Assembly: GCA_964625465.1 (NCBI GenBank)
Contig: CAZVFD010000008.1
Span: 1 to 62,569 of the forward strand
DNA from: CAZLFQ01 sp964625465
GTDB taxonomy: Bacteria > Pseudomonadota > Alphaproteobacteria > Rickettsiales > Midichloriaceae
DNA: 62,569 bases
Reading direction: 5' to 3'
Shown: positions 1-7,381 of the stretch, piece after piece
Layout: each line of letters opens with the position of its first letter
Numbering within the stretch: the first letter of the stretch is position 1
Made by a program: the position numbers and the translations under genes
The notes under the pieces: generated by a model
What the model saw: the letters and a program-made list of their open reading frames with translations, nothing else
Told to the model about the DNA's origin: nothing
Database searches by the model: none

Positions 1-2
1 CT

Positions 3-827
3 TCTAATCGATCTGAAAAAGTTGCTAAAAGAATTTTATTAGGTGTCAGCCCCTTAAATAAAAGAAAATATGATGATCAGTCGGATGATGAGTTAAGCTC
101 AGAAAATAAGTCTTCTAGAAACGAAGAAGGTGACCTTGAAACTGTTAGAGATAAAGCGCTGCTGTATGATGTCTTTATACAATCTCGAGAACATATGACG
201 CTTTTTATGGCTGCTTGCGAATTCTCTAGTGTTATTGTTATAAAAGAATTTTTAGCTAGGGATCCAAGCGTTATTGATAGTACTAATCGTTTTGGAATGA
301 CACCTTTACATTTTGCCTGTTATGGTGGGAATTTGGCAGTCGCTAAACTGCTATATGAAACCGAACCAAAGCTTTTAAAAGTTATTACTCAAGCCAATAA
401 TTCTTGCCTAGATTATGCAGTTAATAATTTTCGTTGCAATGAGGAAATAGGGCAGTGGGTTAGATCTTGTAATCCGCAATTCTTTGAGGAGCTTGCTGCT
501 AATAATGCAAAAAATCTTAAGGTTCAAGGATACTTAGACCTTGTTTACAGAATGGAAGACGCATGTAAAATCCTTAAGTTTGATAAGAATCATGAAGTTG
601 TTAGAATCTTGAAAGCAATCGACAATACTACTCAGCTAACAGATATGGTAGATGCTGCAAAAAAGTTTCTTACAAGTGCATCGCAACTTTATTTAAAGAG
701 CGAACCACAATTTCTTGGTGATAGTGCAGACATAAAAGTTTTGCAAGGTGCGTTCAAACTCCTAATGGAGAAGGTTGGTAATACCTTTGAAAACCCAAGA
801 TTGAAAGACTATCTACAATCAATTTAA
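3..827 (+). CDS. Ankyrin-repeat protein, 5' end outside window
   Basis: The frame is open from the first bases of the window, so the ATG at 195 is internal and the true start lies upstream. The visible 274 residues begin with a charged stretch (NKRKYDDQSDDE) and continue into ankyrin repeats: the segment MTPLHFACYGGN is a clear repeat consensus near nt 300. The C-terminal half is helical and not assignable. It is a paralogue of the protein at 59241-60416, sharing the ACYGGN segment, a preceding MTL-containing helix and the following tryptophan-containing region. Its TAA stop lies within the first bases of the erpA remnant that follows on the other strand. Probably an ankyrin effector or scaffold that binds host or bacterial proteins; the partner is unknown. 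Secretion is not demonstrable here. Confidence 0.8.
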   Translation, partial: SNRSEKVAKRILLGVSPLNKRKYDDQSDDELSSENKSSRNEEGDLETVRDKALLYDVFIQSREHMTLFMAACEFSSVIVIKEFLARDPSVIDSTNRFGMTPLHFACYGGNLAVAKLLYETEPKLLKVITQANNSCLDYAVNNFRCNEEIGQWVRSCNPQFFEELAANNAKNLKVQGYLDLVYRMEDACKILKFDKNHEVVRILKAIDNTTQLTDMVDAAKKFLTSASQLYLKSEPQFLGDSADIKVLQGAFKLLMEKVGNTFENPRLKDYLQSI

Positions 828-1003
828 ATCGAAAACGAATTCCCACATCCGCATTTAGCAGTGGCGTTTGGGTTTTTAATCTCAAAGCCAGCAGAGCCTA
901 GTCTTCTACATAGTCGATTTTAGAATCTTTTAAAAAGCCAATTGATATGTCATCAATGGCAACTCTTGCTCCGTCTTTCTCAATAATAATGTCTTTGTCA
1001 TTA
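824..1003 (-). pseudogene. Decayed copy of the 3' end of the erpA-like gene
   Basis: About 180 bp align almost base for base with the last half of the iron-sulfur assembly gene at 2531-2875, in the same orientation. Most differences are at third codon positions. One base is missing near position 894 (gagcctagtc against gagcctaagtc), which breaks the frame, and there is no start. The similarity begins at the TAA stop (824-826) and ends at 1003. Its two edges supply the stop codons of both neighbours: the ankyrin gene (825-827) and the glycosyltransferase (1001-1003). It is a non-functional duplication scar. Confidence 0.9.
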
Positions 1004-2449
1004 ATTTTCTAACCAGCTCATACCGGTTCTGTCAAATCCAAACTCATTATAAGGGTTACGAAGTAGACAAGTACTGTCCTCTGATGTTAGAGCTGAATAG
1101 AATAAGGTGTAATAGTCAGGACAAGTTTCGTTATGAATGGACTCAAAGTTCTTATTAGAACGTAAATCTAGTACCATATCTATATTGTGATCTTGATTTG
1201 ACGCTTCAGTATAAGCAGCTCCGAAAGGTAATAGAGTAGTGTATACTGTTTGTGAGATAATATCATCTGCATTGATGGATTTTATATATTGTGGCGGATT
1301 ATATAAGTTTCTCTCAACTATTTCCAAAACTTTAGTAATTATTGGATGTGAAGGGTTTGCAGCAAAAAAACTATTTTGAAAATCTTTTGAAAAGAAATTA
1401 TATTGCTGCATTTCTAATTCTATACTTCTGCTAAATTTGAAATTTAAATCTGAGTAAACACCTCCAAATTGCTCTATCAAGGAGTACCGCAATGTATCTG
1501 ATGCAATTCCGTATAATTTCAGATCAACTAACTCCTCAATTTTTTCGAATAGTTTTAATTTACTACTATAGTCTTTAATGGATCTAACTTCGAAGCCATT
1601 AGCCTCAAGTGTCTTGACAGAATTGGGTATAAGAGATTTTTCATTTGTCCATACAATGTGAGTCCAGGAATTATCACTTTTTTTAATAAACTCCTGAGTA
1701 TCTAATACTATATCCATTTGGTCTAATTTTATTTCTCTTGGGGATGATGGATGAGTTAACCATATATGGTGCATGATATATGGGATTTTATTGATTCCAC
1801 TCTCGCTAATGGTTAAATTTTCTTTAGTCACTGGAGCAATTTTTTTAGGAAAGAAAAATTTAGGAAGTATCTGTTCTTTGTAATACTCGCGAAACCTTTC
1901 TGATTCAGTACTGCATCTGGCGCCGTGAGATTTTAAAATCTTTATTAGACCAGTATCACTGCCTGCCTCATCAAGTGGCCTTGTCATTCTCATCCCATTG
2001 TAATACTCCATGTTTACGTCGGCACCGAAATCAATTGCATCTTGTGCAATTTGATAATAGTTTGTGCTGAGTAATAAATTAATATTTCGGTTGGCAAAAG
2101 CGTATAAAGCCAATTTTAAAAGGTTATCCGAGGTTAAGGGATTTTTTGGTAATTCTAATAAATATTTATATGTAGCGTTAAGAATTTCTATGTCATTAAT
2201 GCTAACTACTATTTGATTATCACAGTATTTTAAAAAATTGTGCATCTCAGTGTTTATGTCTGCACCTTGTGCAGCATCGTTTAATAGTAATGAAAGTACT
2301 TTTTCTACTTTTGCATAATCAATTATGAAGTTATTGTTATTATAACGTCCTAATTGTTGGTCATCGTAAAGATAACTAAACGAGTCTTTAACAGTTTCAT
2401 TTGGCATAACAGAATTGTATATTTCTAGTTGTTTGGTAGGTGATGTCAT
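1001..2449 (-). CDS. Toxin-type glycosyltransferase (DXD sugar-binding family)
   Basis: A 482-residue protein. From about residue 220 to 345 it matches the Gly_transf_sug / TcdA-TcdB-like family: IPYIMHHIWLT, then WTHIVWTNE, then SDTLRYSLIEQFGGVYSDLN. The metal/nucleotide-sugar motif reads D-L-N rather than the usual D-x-D. The N-terminal 200 residues are helical and contain one ankyrin-like unit (FGADVNMEY, then ILKSHGA near 141-177). No signal peptide or membrane segment is visible, which fits a type IV or other effector, but that is inference. The family transfers a sugar to proteins or glycans; the acceptor is unknown. It sits between an intact erpA-like gene and an erpA fragment, so it was probably acquired as a unit. 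Confidence 0.8.
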   Translation of the reverse strand: MTSPTKQLEIYNSVMPNETVKDSFSYLYDDQQLGRYNNNNFIIDYAKVEKVLSLLLNDAAQGADINTEMHNFLKYCDNQIVVSINDIEILNATYKYLLELPKNPLTSDNLLKLALYAFANRNINLLLSTNYYQIAQDAIDFGADVNMEYYNGMRMTRPLDEAGSDTGLIKILKSHGARCSTESERFREYYKEQILPKFFFPKKIAPVTKENLTISESGINKIPYIMHHIWLTHPSSPREIKLDQMDIVLDTQEFIKKSDNSWTHIVWTNEKSLIPNSVKTLEANGFEVRSIKDYSSKLKLFEKIEELVDLKLYGIASDTLRYSLIEQFGGVYSDLNFKFSRSIELEMQQYNFFSKDFQNSFFAANPSHPIITKVLEIVERNLYNPPQYIKSINADDIISQTVYTTLLPFGAAYTEASNQDHNIDMVLDLRSNKNFESIHNETCPDYYTLFYSALTSEDSTCLLRNPYNEFGFDRTGMSWLEN

Positions 2450-2530
2450 TAAATTGCGAGTTATTGAATTAATTGCGCTGTATTATAATTTAATACCATG
2501 AAAAATGCAATATAATAGTTATTTGGCGTT

Positions 2531-2875
2531 TTAAATCGAAAAAGAGTTCCCACACCCACATTTTGCTGTGGCGTTTGGGTTTTTAATCTCAAATCCAGCA
2601 GAGCCTAAGTCTTCTACATAGTCGATTTTAGAATCTTTTAAAAAGCCAATTGAAATGTCATCTATGGCTACTCTCGCGCCATCTTTTTCTATGACAATGT
2701 CTTTATCATTAGTTTGGGTATCAAAATCATACTTATATTGAAAGCCCGAGCACCCGCCACCAAGAACGGTTATACGGAAGAATAGGGCAGTCCTACTCTC
2801 TTGCTCAAATAAATAAGCAATTCTCTTGGCAGCGTTATCTGTAATTTCGAAGTTATTTTGGGTCATATTAAGCAT
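2531..2875 (-). CDS. erpA: Iron-sulfur cluster insertion protein (ErpA/IscA type)
   Basis: A 114-residue A-type carrier of Fe-S clusters, normal length for the family. It has the three conserved cysteines: C42 in the GGGCSGFQY motif and C106/C108 in the C-terminal KCGCGNSF motif. It hands clusters made by the ISC machinery to apo-enzymes; the NADH dehydrogenase subunit NuoF in this window is a typical kind of client. The start could be the first methionine or Met4 (MTQNN), which fits related proteins better. No other isc genes are adjacent. ErpA versus IscA cannot be decided with certainty from the motif alone. Its 3' half is duplicated at 824-1003. Confidence 0.9.
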   Translation of the reverse strand: MLNMTQNNFEITDNAAKRIAYLFEQESRTALFFRITVLGGGCSGFQYKYDFDTQTNDKDIVIEKDGARVAIDDISIGFLKDSKIDYVEDLGSAGFEIKNPNATAKCGCGNSFSI

Positions 2876-2986
2876 TATAGTTCATTTATGCTGAGTTTTC
2901 AAGCCAGCTTAGCTACTGCAGTTAACAGGTTATATTATGTTAATTACTGGCTATTAAACAGAATATAGGCTGTTAATGTGGTAAGT

Positions 2987-3072
2987 GGTGCGGCTGAAAA
3001 GACTTGAACTTTCAATCCCTTTCGAGAACAACGACCTCAACGTTGCGTGTCTACCAATTCCACCACAGCCGC
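2987..3072 (-). tRNA. tRNA-Leu (GAG)
   Basis: Reads on the minus strand from gcggctg (5' acceptor, 3066-3072) to cagccgc-A-CCA (2987-2997), giving a 7-bp acceptor stem and an encoded CCA. The anticodon stem CAACG/CGTTG encloses the loop TTGAGGT, so the anticodon is GAG. The T arm gives GGTTCAAG-like GTTCAAGTC. The length of 86 nt and the long variable arm are those of a class II leucine tRNA. It lies 6 bp downstream of atpF and may be co-transcribed with the F0 operon. Confidence 0.93.
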
Positions 3073-3078
3073 GTTTGA

Positions 3079-3555
3079 TTAGTGAACTAACTTCTTAACT
3101 TCTTTGATTCCTTCATTAATTAAAGCCATTTGTGCTTCTGCATCAAGCTGGTTAATTAATGATTCCTGAACTTTGCTAATTGCTAAGTTTATGGCCTCAT
3201 TCTTAAGGTCTTCTACGATTTGCTTTTCTTGTTGTTCAATTCGACCCATTGTGAGCTCAGTCTTTTTCTGAGTTACTCTTTCTAACTCTTTTTTCGCTTC
3301 TTCAACTAAAGCTAACGCTTCTTCTTTAGCCTTTGTTATAATTTCTTGTGCTTCTTTCTCAGCTTGTTTGTGCTGTTTTTTTATGTCATCGTACATTTTT
3401 GAAGCTTCTTGGAACATCTCGTTTGCTTCTGTCAATTGTTTGACTGCGTCTTTGGAATACTGATCAAGCATGCCAACCAGCATATTTTTAATAGGTTTTA
3501 TAGCCAATATCAAAAAAACACCAAATGCAACTGCAACAACTATGGACTCCATCAA
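3079..3555 (-). CDS. atpF: F0F1 ATP synthase subunit b
   Basis: A 158-residue protein with one N-terminal membrane helix (residues about 3-25) followed by a long charged coiled coil, the design of the peripheral-stalk b subunit that links F0 to F1. It is the last gene of the F0 operon, 6 bp after the gene for the second b-type subunit. Two different b genes in tandem is the arrangement known from alphaproteobacteria and photosynthetic bacteria. The leucine tRNA follows at once. Confidence 0.92.
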   Translation of the reverse strand: MMESIVVAVAFGVFLILAIKPIKNMLVGMLDQYSKDAVKQLTEANEMFQEASKMYDDIKKQHKQAEKEAQEIITKAKEEALALVEEAKKELERVTQKKTELTMGRIEQQEKQIVEDLKNEAINLAISKVQESLINQLDAEAQMALINEGIKEVKKLVH

Positions 3556-3561
3556 ATTCTC

Positions 3562-4034
3562 CTAATTTATAGCTTTTCTTTTTAATACAACTTCACTGAA
3601 CAAATGTTTTAATACTTCGTCACTTATATCTTGTGCAGCTGAATCGATTTCTTCAATTAACTGGGCTTTTTGTCTTGCAAGTTTTTCTTCGGCTTTAGCA
3701 AGCTTCTTAACCATTTCTCTTTCTACTTTTGCTATACTTTGTGATAGCTCTATTTCTGTATCTTTGATTGCGATTTTTTTAATCTCAGAGCTCTTATCTC
3801 TGGCTTTTTCAAGAATGCTTGAAATTTTATCTTTTAGTTCTTTTTGCTTCTCAACAGTTTTTTGTGCGTCATTTAAGAACTTCTTTACAGACGCTTCTCT
3901 TTTATCAACTACTGTACCTATTCTAGGAATGAAATAATGTGCAACAAAGAAATATAGAGTTGTAAAGGCTAGAAAAAGCCAAAAAATCTGAGTTGCAAAA
4001 AATTCTGTGTTTAACTNNNNNNNNNNTTAATCAA
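3562..4034 (-). CDS. atpF': F0F1 ATP synthase subunit b' (interrupted by assembly gap)
   Basis: An open frame of about 152 codons ends at TAG 3562-3564 and runs into the 10-N gap at 4017-4026. The readable protein has an N-terminal membrane helix (ATQIFWLFLAFTTLYFF) and then a long coiled coil (VVDKREASVKKFLNDAQK onward), as in b/b' stalk subunits. The start codon is hidden: if the contigs abut with one base of overlap, TTG at 4032-4034 would open the frame as M-I-K-L-N-T-E, but this depends on the real gap. It stands between the c-subunit and b-subunit genes. No start-to-stop frame exists in the assembled sequence, so automatic gene finders will miss it. Confidence 0.88.
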
Positions 4035-4072
4035 GTTTGTATTATATAAAATATTTAGTATTTCCGCAAGTC

Positions 4073-4102
4073 ATAACCGCCCCTTTTTTTTGAAGCGGTT
4101 AT
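4073..4102 (-). promoter_or_regulatory. Stem-loop between atpE and atpF'
   Basis: A perfect 8-bp inverted repeat (ataaccgc / gcggttat) encloses a 14-nt purine-rich loop, starting 14 bp after the atpE stop codon in the transcript direction. No run of T follows on the minus strand, so it does not look like a rho-independent terminator. Its place directly after the c-subunit gene suggests a role in protecting or partly isolating the atpE message, whose product is needed in about ten copies per complex. That role is inference. Confidence 0.5.
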
Positions 4103-4115
4103 TTCAATTAGAAAC

Positions 4116-4343
4116 TTAAATTTTAAAGATACACAAGAATGCAATTACAAGTGCAAAAAGACCTAATGCCTCAGCCATACCTGCGCCAACGTAAGCTGGT
4201 GTTGCCATTTTCTTTTCAACTGATGGGTTGCGTGCTATGCCATTGATTAATGAAGAGAAACACATCCCTACACCGATTGCCGCGCCGATCATACCTGTAC
4301 ATGCAAGACCTGCACCTATATATTTTAGAAATTCACCTTCCAT
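4116..4343 (-). CDS. atpE: F0F1 ATP synthase subunit c
   Basis: A 75-residue hairpin membrane protein, the usual size. Two hydrophobic helices flank the polar loop GIARNPSVE. The proton-binding carboxylate is Glu58 in the second helix (GAGMAEALGLFALV). The subunit forms the rotating c-ring of the F0 sector in the inner membrane. It lies between atpB (28 bp upstream) and the b' gene, with a stem-loop just downstream of the stop. Confidence 0.96.
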   Translation of the reverse strand: MEGEFLKYIGAGLACTGMIGAAIGVGMCFSSLINGIARNPSVEKKMATPAYVGAGMAEALGLFALVIAFLCIFKI

Positions 4344-4371
4344 TTTAGACTCCTATTGATTATTAAAAAAT

Positions 4372-5097
4372 TTAGTGCAGTTGTACTGCATCCCGTAAAT
4401 ATACGCAAGTTAAAATTGAAAAAATATAAGCTTGCAATATTGCTATAAATATTTCGAATCCAGTGAAAACGCATAGAAATGCGAATGGGAACGCGCCAAA
4501 CATGTATCCACCAGCTAGTGTTAAAAAAGCGATCACTTTCATTGCAACGTGACCTGCGGTCATGTTAGCAGCCAGACGAAGAGATAAGCTCATTGGTCTT
4601 ATTAAATAAGACATTAATTCGATGACAATCATAAGTGGTGCCATAACAGGAGGTGTGCCATGTGGTAAAAAGAGTGATAGATAATGCCAGCCATGCTTTG
4701 CGAAGCCAATAAGTGTAATGCAAATAAATAGGAATATGGCTATAGAAAATGTGACTACAATATGGCTTGTTGCCGTAAATGAGAATGGGATCATTCCGAG
4801 TAAGTTGCAGAATAATATGAATAAAAAGACAGTAAATATGAATGGTACATATTTCTTAGCTTCTTTTCCAGACACATCGGCAACCATATCATCTATAAAG
4901 TTATAAATAACCTCAGAAAATGCTTGGAGTCTGCCAGGAGTAGATTGAATTTTTCGTGCTCCTAGAAATAGCAAAGTCATTGCCATAAATATGGCAATTG
5001 ACATCATTAGTGCTGAATTTGTGAACGCCAAATTATAACCAGCAATTTCAAGAGGAATAAGAGGCTTAATATTAAACTGTTCTAAAGGACTGTGCAT
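4372..5097 (-). CDS. atpB: F0F1 ATP synthase subunit a
   Basis: A 241-residue polytopic membrane protein. The essential arginine of the proton channel is in SLSLRLAANMTAGH, and the neighbouring segment PLMIVIELMSYLIRP is the conserved fourth-helix region. Length and N-terminal motif (HSPLEQF) agree with alphaproteobacterial AtpB. It starts 1 bp after the stop of the upstream atpI-like gene, so the two are translationally coupled. Works with the c-ring to convert the proton gradient to rotation. Confidence 0.97.
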   Translation of the reverse strand: MHSPLEQFNIKPLIPLEIAGYNLAFTNSALMMSIAIFMAMTLLFLGARKIQSTPGRLQAFSEVIYNFIDDMVADVSGKEAKKYVPFIFTVFLFILFCNLLGMIPFSFTATSHIVVTFSIAIFLFICITLIGFAKHGWHYLSLFLPHGTPPVMAPLMIVIELMSYLIRPMSLSLRLAANMTAGHVAMKVIAFLTLAGGYMFGAFPFAFLCVFTGFEIFIAILQAYIFSILTCVYLRDAVQLH

Positions 5098-5098
5098 T

Positions 5099-5356
5099 TT
5101 ATCTTCTATTTAATTCTTTATAAAAACTATACAAACCACCACAAGCTCCAAGAATTATCATTATCAATAGAAATAGCGGCGTAGTATCGAGTTGTTTGTC
5201 TAAGGCATAACCTAGAAACCCGCCCACGATTATGCCAGCAATTAAATCAATAATCAAGCGTCCTCCTAAAGAACTTTCATTTTTAGTTGATGAATCAACT
5301 GGTTCCAGTTTTTCTTTTGCTTGCTTGATTCTTGCTTCTAGATCTTGATCTGGCAT
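5099..5356 (-). CDS. atpI: AtpI/AtpZ-like ATP synthase accessory protein
   Basis: An 85-residue protein with a charged N-terminus followed by two membrane helices (LIIDLIAGIIVGGFLGYAL and LFLLIMIILGACGGLYSFY). This is the pattern of the small AtpI/AtpZ family that opens F0 operons and assists c-ring assembly or Mg/Ca supply. The family is assigned from length, topology and position; which of the two subfamilies is not decidable by eye. It is the first gene of the F0 operon. Confidence 0.85.
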   Translation of the reverse strand: MPDQDLEARIKQAKEKLEPVDSSTKNESSLGGRLIIDLIAGIIVGGFLGYALDKQLDTTPLFLLIMIILGACGGLYSFYKELNRR

Positions 5357-5391
5357 TAAAATTTACTTTTTCTGTTGATTGTGCAATATAA

Positions 5392-6651
5392 TCACGCAAC
5401 TTTCAATAACTCATTCCATTCGGTTGTGTATCTTGGAGAACGGATTTCACTTCTCACGCTCCAAGTTCTTTTTGTGCCTTGTACCGCTAGCATCACCTTA
5501 TCTTTGCCTAATTTGTTATTTAATGTGTCTATGGCTTGCATTATACTTCGACTCTTTTCTGAATCCCCAATCTTAAATAAATCTATTTGATGTTTTGTAT
5601 CAGGAATTAAATCTAGTAATATAACACCTGCTTTATTATATCTATATCCTGACACATAGATGCGCTCTAAACATTCTTTGGCTGCTTTAATAATTGCAGA
5701 GGTATCGGAAGTAGGCGTGATGAATTTATATGTAAAACCATTTTTATATCTTGGATATCTAGGATTAAATTTATTAGTTTGTATATAAACATATATACCT
5801 TGTGCTTGGCTATATTGTCTTCGCATTTTATGACAAGCTCGAGCTGCATAATTGGCAATAGCTTCGTACAGCTGATCATGGTCTTTAACTATATTTCCAA
5901 AAGAGCGTGAATAAGTAATGTTTTTTTTAGGTTTGAAATCTTGTGGCTCTGCACAACTGAAACCGCGCAATTCTCTTACTAATCTTTCGCCAACAACAGA
6001 AAGATTTTTTCTTATCCAGCGAATATCCATATCTCTTAATTCTTTGGCGTATTTTATTCCTTTTAATAATAAGAATTGTTCTGTGTTTTTTCCGACCCCC
6101 CAAATATCACCTATAGGGAATTTTTCTAGGATTTTATTTTGCTCCTCTAAAGTCATTATGCTGTAAACTTTATTGTGCTTCTTTGCTATACTATTTGCTA
6201 CTTTTGCCAAAGTTTTAGTGGGTGCTATTCCAATTGAAACAGGTATCCCAGTCCATTGTTTTACAGTTGTACAGATTTTTTCTGCGTAATTTATAAGCTG
6301 ATCATGAGCTATATTATCAAGCGATAAAAATGCTTCATCTACAGAATATATTTCCATTTCAGGCGCAAGGTGCTTTAAAGTTTGCATAACTCTACTAGAC
6401 ATATCGCTATAGAGTTGGAAGTTGGACGAAAACACTGCAACGCTATTTTTGTTTAATATATCTTTGTATTTATAATATGGGGCTCCCATAGGTATACCAA
6501 GGTCTTTCACTTCTTGCGAACGTGCTATTACGCATCCATCATTATTTGATAGTACTACAACAGGTTTGTTGTTTAATTTTGGATTGAAGACGCGTTCACA
6601 AGAGCAAAAAAAATTATTGCAATCAACTAACGCGAATACAGGCTGTTTCAT
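5392..6651 (-). CDS. umuC: DNA polymerase V catalytic subunit UmuC
   Basis: A 419-residue Y-family translesion polymerase. The N-terminus carries the catalytic palm motif FALVDCNNFFCSCERVF with the metal aspartate, then VVLSNNDGCVIARS; the second catalytic segment is EIYSVDEAFLSL near residue 103. The little-finger and C-terminal region (TYSRSFG, ending in TRTWSVRSE) are UmuC-like rather than DinB-like. It copies past DNA lesions with cleaved UmuD. Start is 17 bp after the umuD stop, an operon umuDC. Orientation is the same as the atp operon, but the spacing of 35 bp suggests it may read into atpI. Confidence 0.95.
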   Translation of the reverse strand: MKQPVFALVDCNNFFCSCERVFNPKLNNKPVVVLSNNDGCVIARSQEVKDLGIPMGAPYYKYKDILNKNSVAVFSSNFQLYSDMSSRVMQTLKHLAPEMEIYSVDEAFLSLDNIAHDQLINYAEKICTTVKQWTGIPVSIGIAPTKTLAKVANSIAKKHNKVYSIMTLEEQNKILEKFPIGDIWGVGKNTEQFLLLKGIKYAKELRDMDIRWIRKNLSVVGERLVRELRGFSCAEPQDFKPKKNITYSRSFGNIVKDHDQLYEAIANYAARACHKMRRQYSQAQGIYVYIQTNKFNPRYPRYKNGFTYKFITPTSDTSAIIKAAKECLERIYVSGYRYNKAGVILLDLIPDTKHQIDLFKIGDSEKSRSIMQAIDTLNNKLGKDKVMLAVQGTKRTWSVRSEIRSPRYTTEWNELLKVA

Positions 6652-6668
6652 ATTGTATAGTTGACTCC

Positions 6669-7175
6669 TTATAATTTGTGAACGACGTTAGTAACAACGC
6701 CCCAAATTACAGTTTCTATTTCGCTCGTTAATTCAATTGTACGGTAGCGAGGATTTTCTGGTGCTAAGAAAATTTTTCCAGTTTTATACACAAGTCTTTT
6801 TACTGTTAAATCTCCATTTAAAGCTGCGATGACTATTTTTCCATTTTCAGGCTTTATGCTGCGATCTACTATTAGTAAATCTCCATCAAATATCCCTGCA
6901 TTCAACATAGAATCACCAGAAGCTCTGACAAAGAATGTAGACGCTGGATTGTGTACAAGGTGAGAATTTAGATCTAACGATTTATCAATATGATCATCTG
7001 CTGGGGAAGGAAAGCCTGCAGAGACAGTGCATTCAAAGAAAGGAAAAGAAACTCCAGATTTGTTTTCCATTAAATTTTTTACTTTATCTAGGATGTTTTC
7101 AGGAACTCTTATAACTTTTGTTGGAGCATTATATTGAGACTTTCTTCCTGCACCCGCTCTTTTTCCCCCGCGCAT
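6669..7175 (-). CDS. umuD: UmuD-like self-cleaving S24 peptidase with basic N-terminal extension
   Basis: A 168-residue S24 family protein. Self-cleavage site is the Ala-Gly in CTVSAGFPSP (about residues 50-53); the catalytic serine is in ASGDSML and the lysine in GDLTVKRL. After RecA-stimulated cleavage the product joins UmuC. The first 40 residues are unusual for classical UmuD: GGKRAGAGRK followed by a beta-strand/helix (KVIRVPENILDKVKNLM) that looks like a small DNA-binding or ribbon-helix-helix segment. It may let the uncleaved protein repress its own promoter, as LexA does; this is inference. Confidence 0.92.
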   Translation of the reverse strand: MRGGKRAGAGRKSQYNAPTKVIRVPENILDKVKNLMENKSGVSFPFFECTVSAGFPSPADDHIDKSLDLNSHLVHNPASTFFVRASGDSMLNAGIFDGDLLIVDRSIKPENGKIVIAALNGDLTVKRLVYKTGKIFLAPENPRYRTIELTSEIETVIWGVVTNVVHKL

Positions 7176-7205
7176 AAAATAAATTTTGATTGCGTTACAT
7201 ATTCA

Positions 7206-7234
7206 AATATGGCTGGAAAAAATTGCTACGTCAA
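7206..7234 (-). promoter_or_regulatory. Candidate sigma-70 promoter of umuDC
   Basis: On the minus strand, TTGACG (7229-7234) and CATATT (7206-7211) are separated by 17 bp, the optimal spacing. The start codon of umuD is about 30 bp downstream. No alphaproteobacterial LexA box of the GTTC-N7-GTTC type is seen around it. Confidence 0.45.
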
Positions 7235-7381
7235 CATAAAACTGTGATTTTTCCATATATTCACATTTTCATAATGATAAATGATCGTCATTTTTTGGTA
7301 TAAAAGCCTAATAAGTCTAATTGATATTTGAAAGTAACTAATGTAAATGTAAGAGTAAGAGTTTATGATTTTTTAGTGCAA

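Noticed and set aside
824..1003. erpA fragment as a real second gene
   Set aside because: It has no start codon and a frame break; only the 3' half is present.
4073..4102. Stem-loop after atpE as a rho-independent terminator
   Set aside because: There is no T-run in the transcript direction, and the b' and b genes follow in the same operon.
5375..6166. Several short open frames antisense to umuC
   Set aside because: They lie on the complement of a gene with clear polymerase motifs, have no conserved sequence, and show the composition expected of a shadow frame.
7176..7330. Search for a LexA operator upstream of umuD
   Set aside because: No GTTC-N7-GTTC or CTGT-like palindrome is present. 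Only a sigma-70-like promoter is supported.
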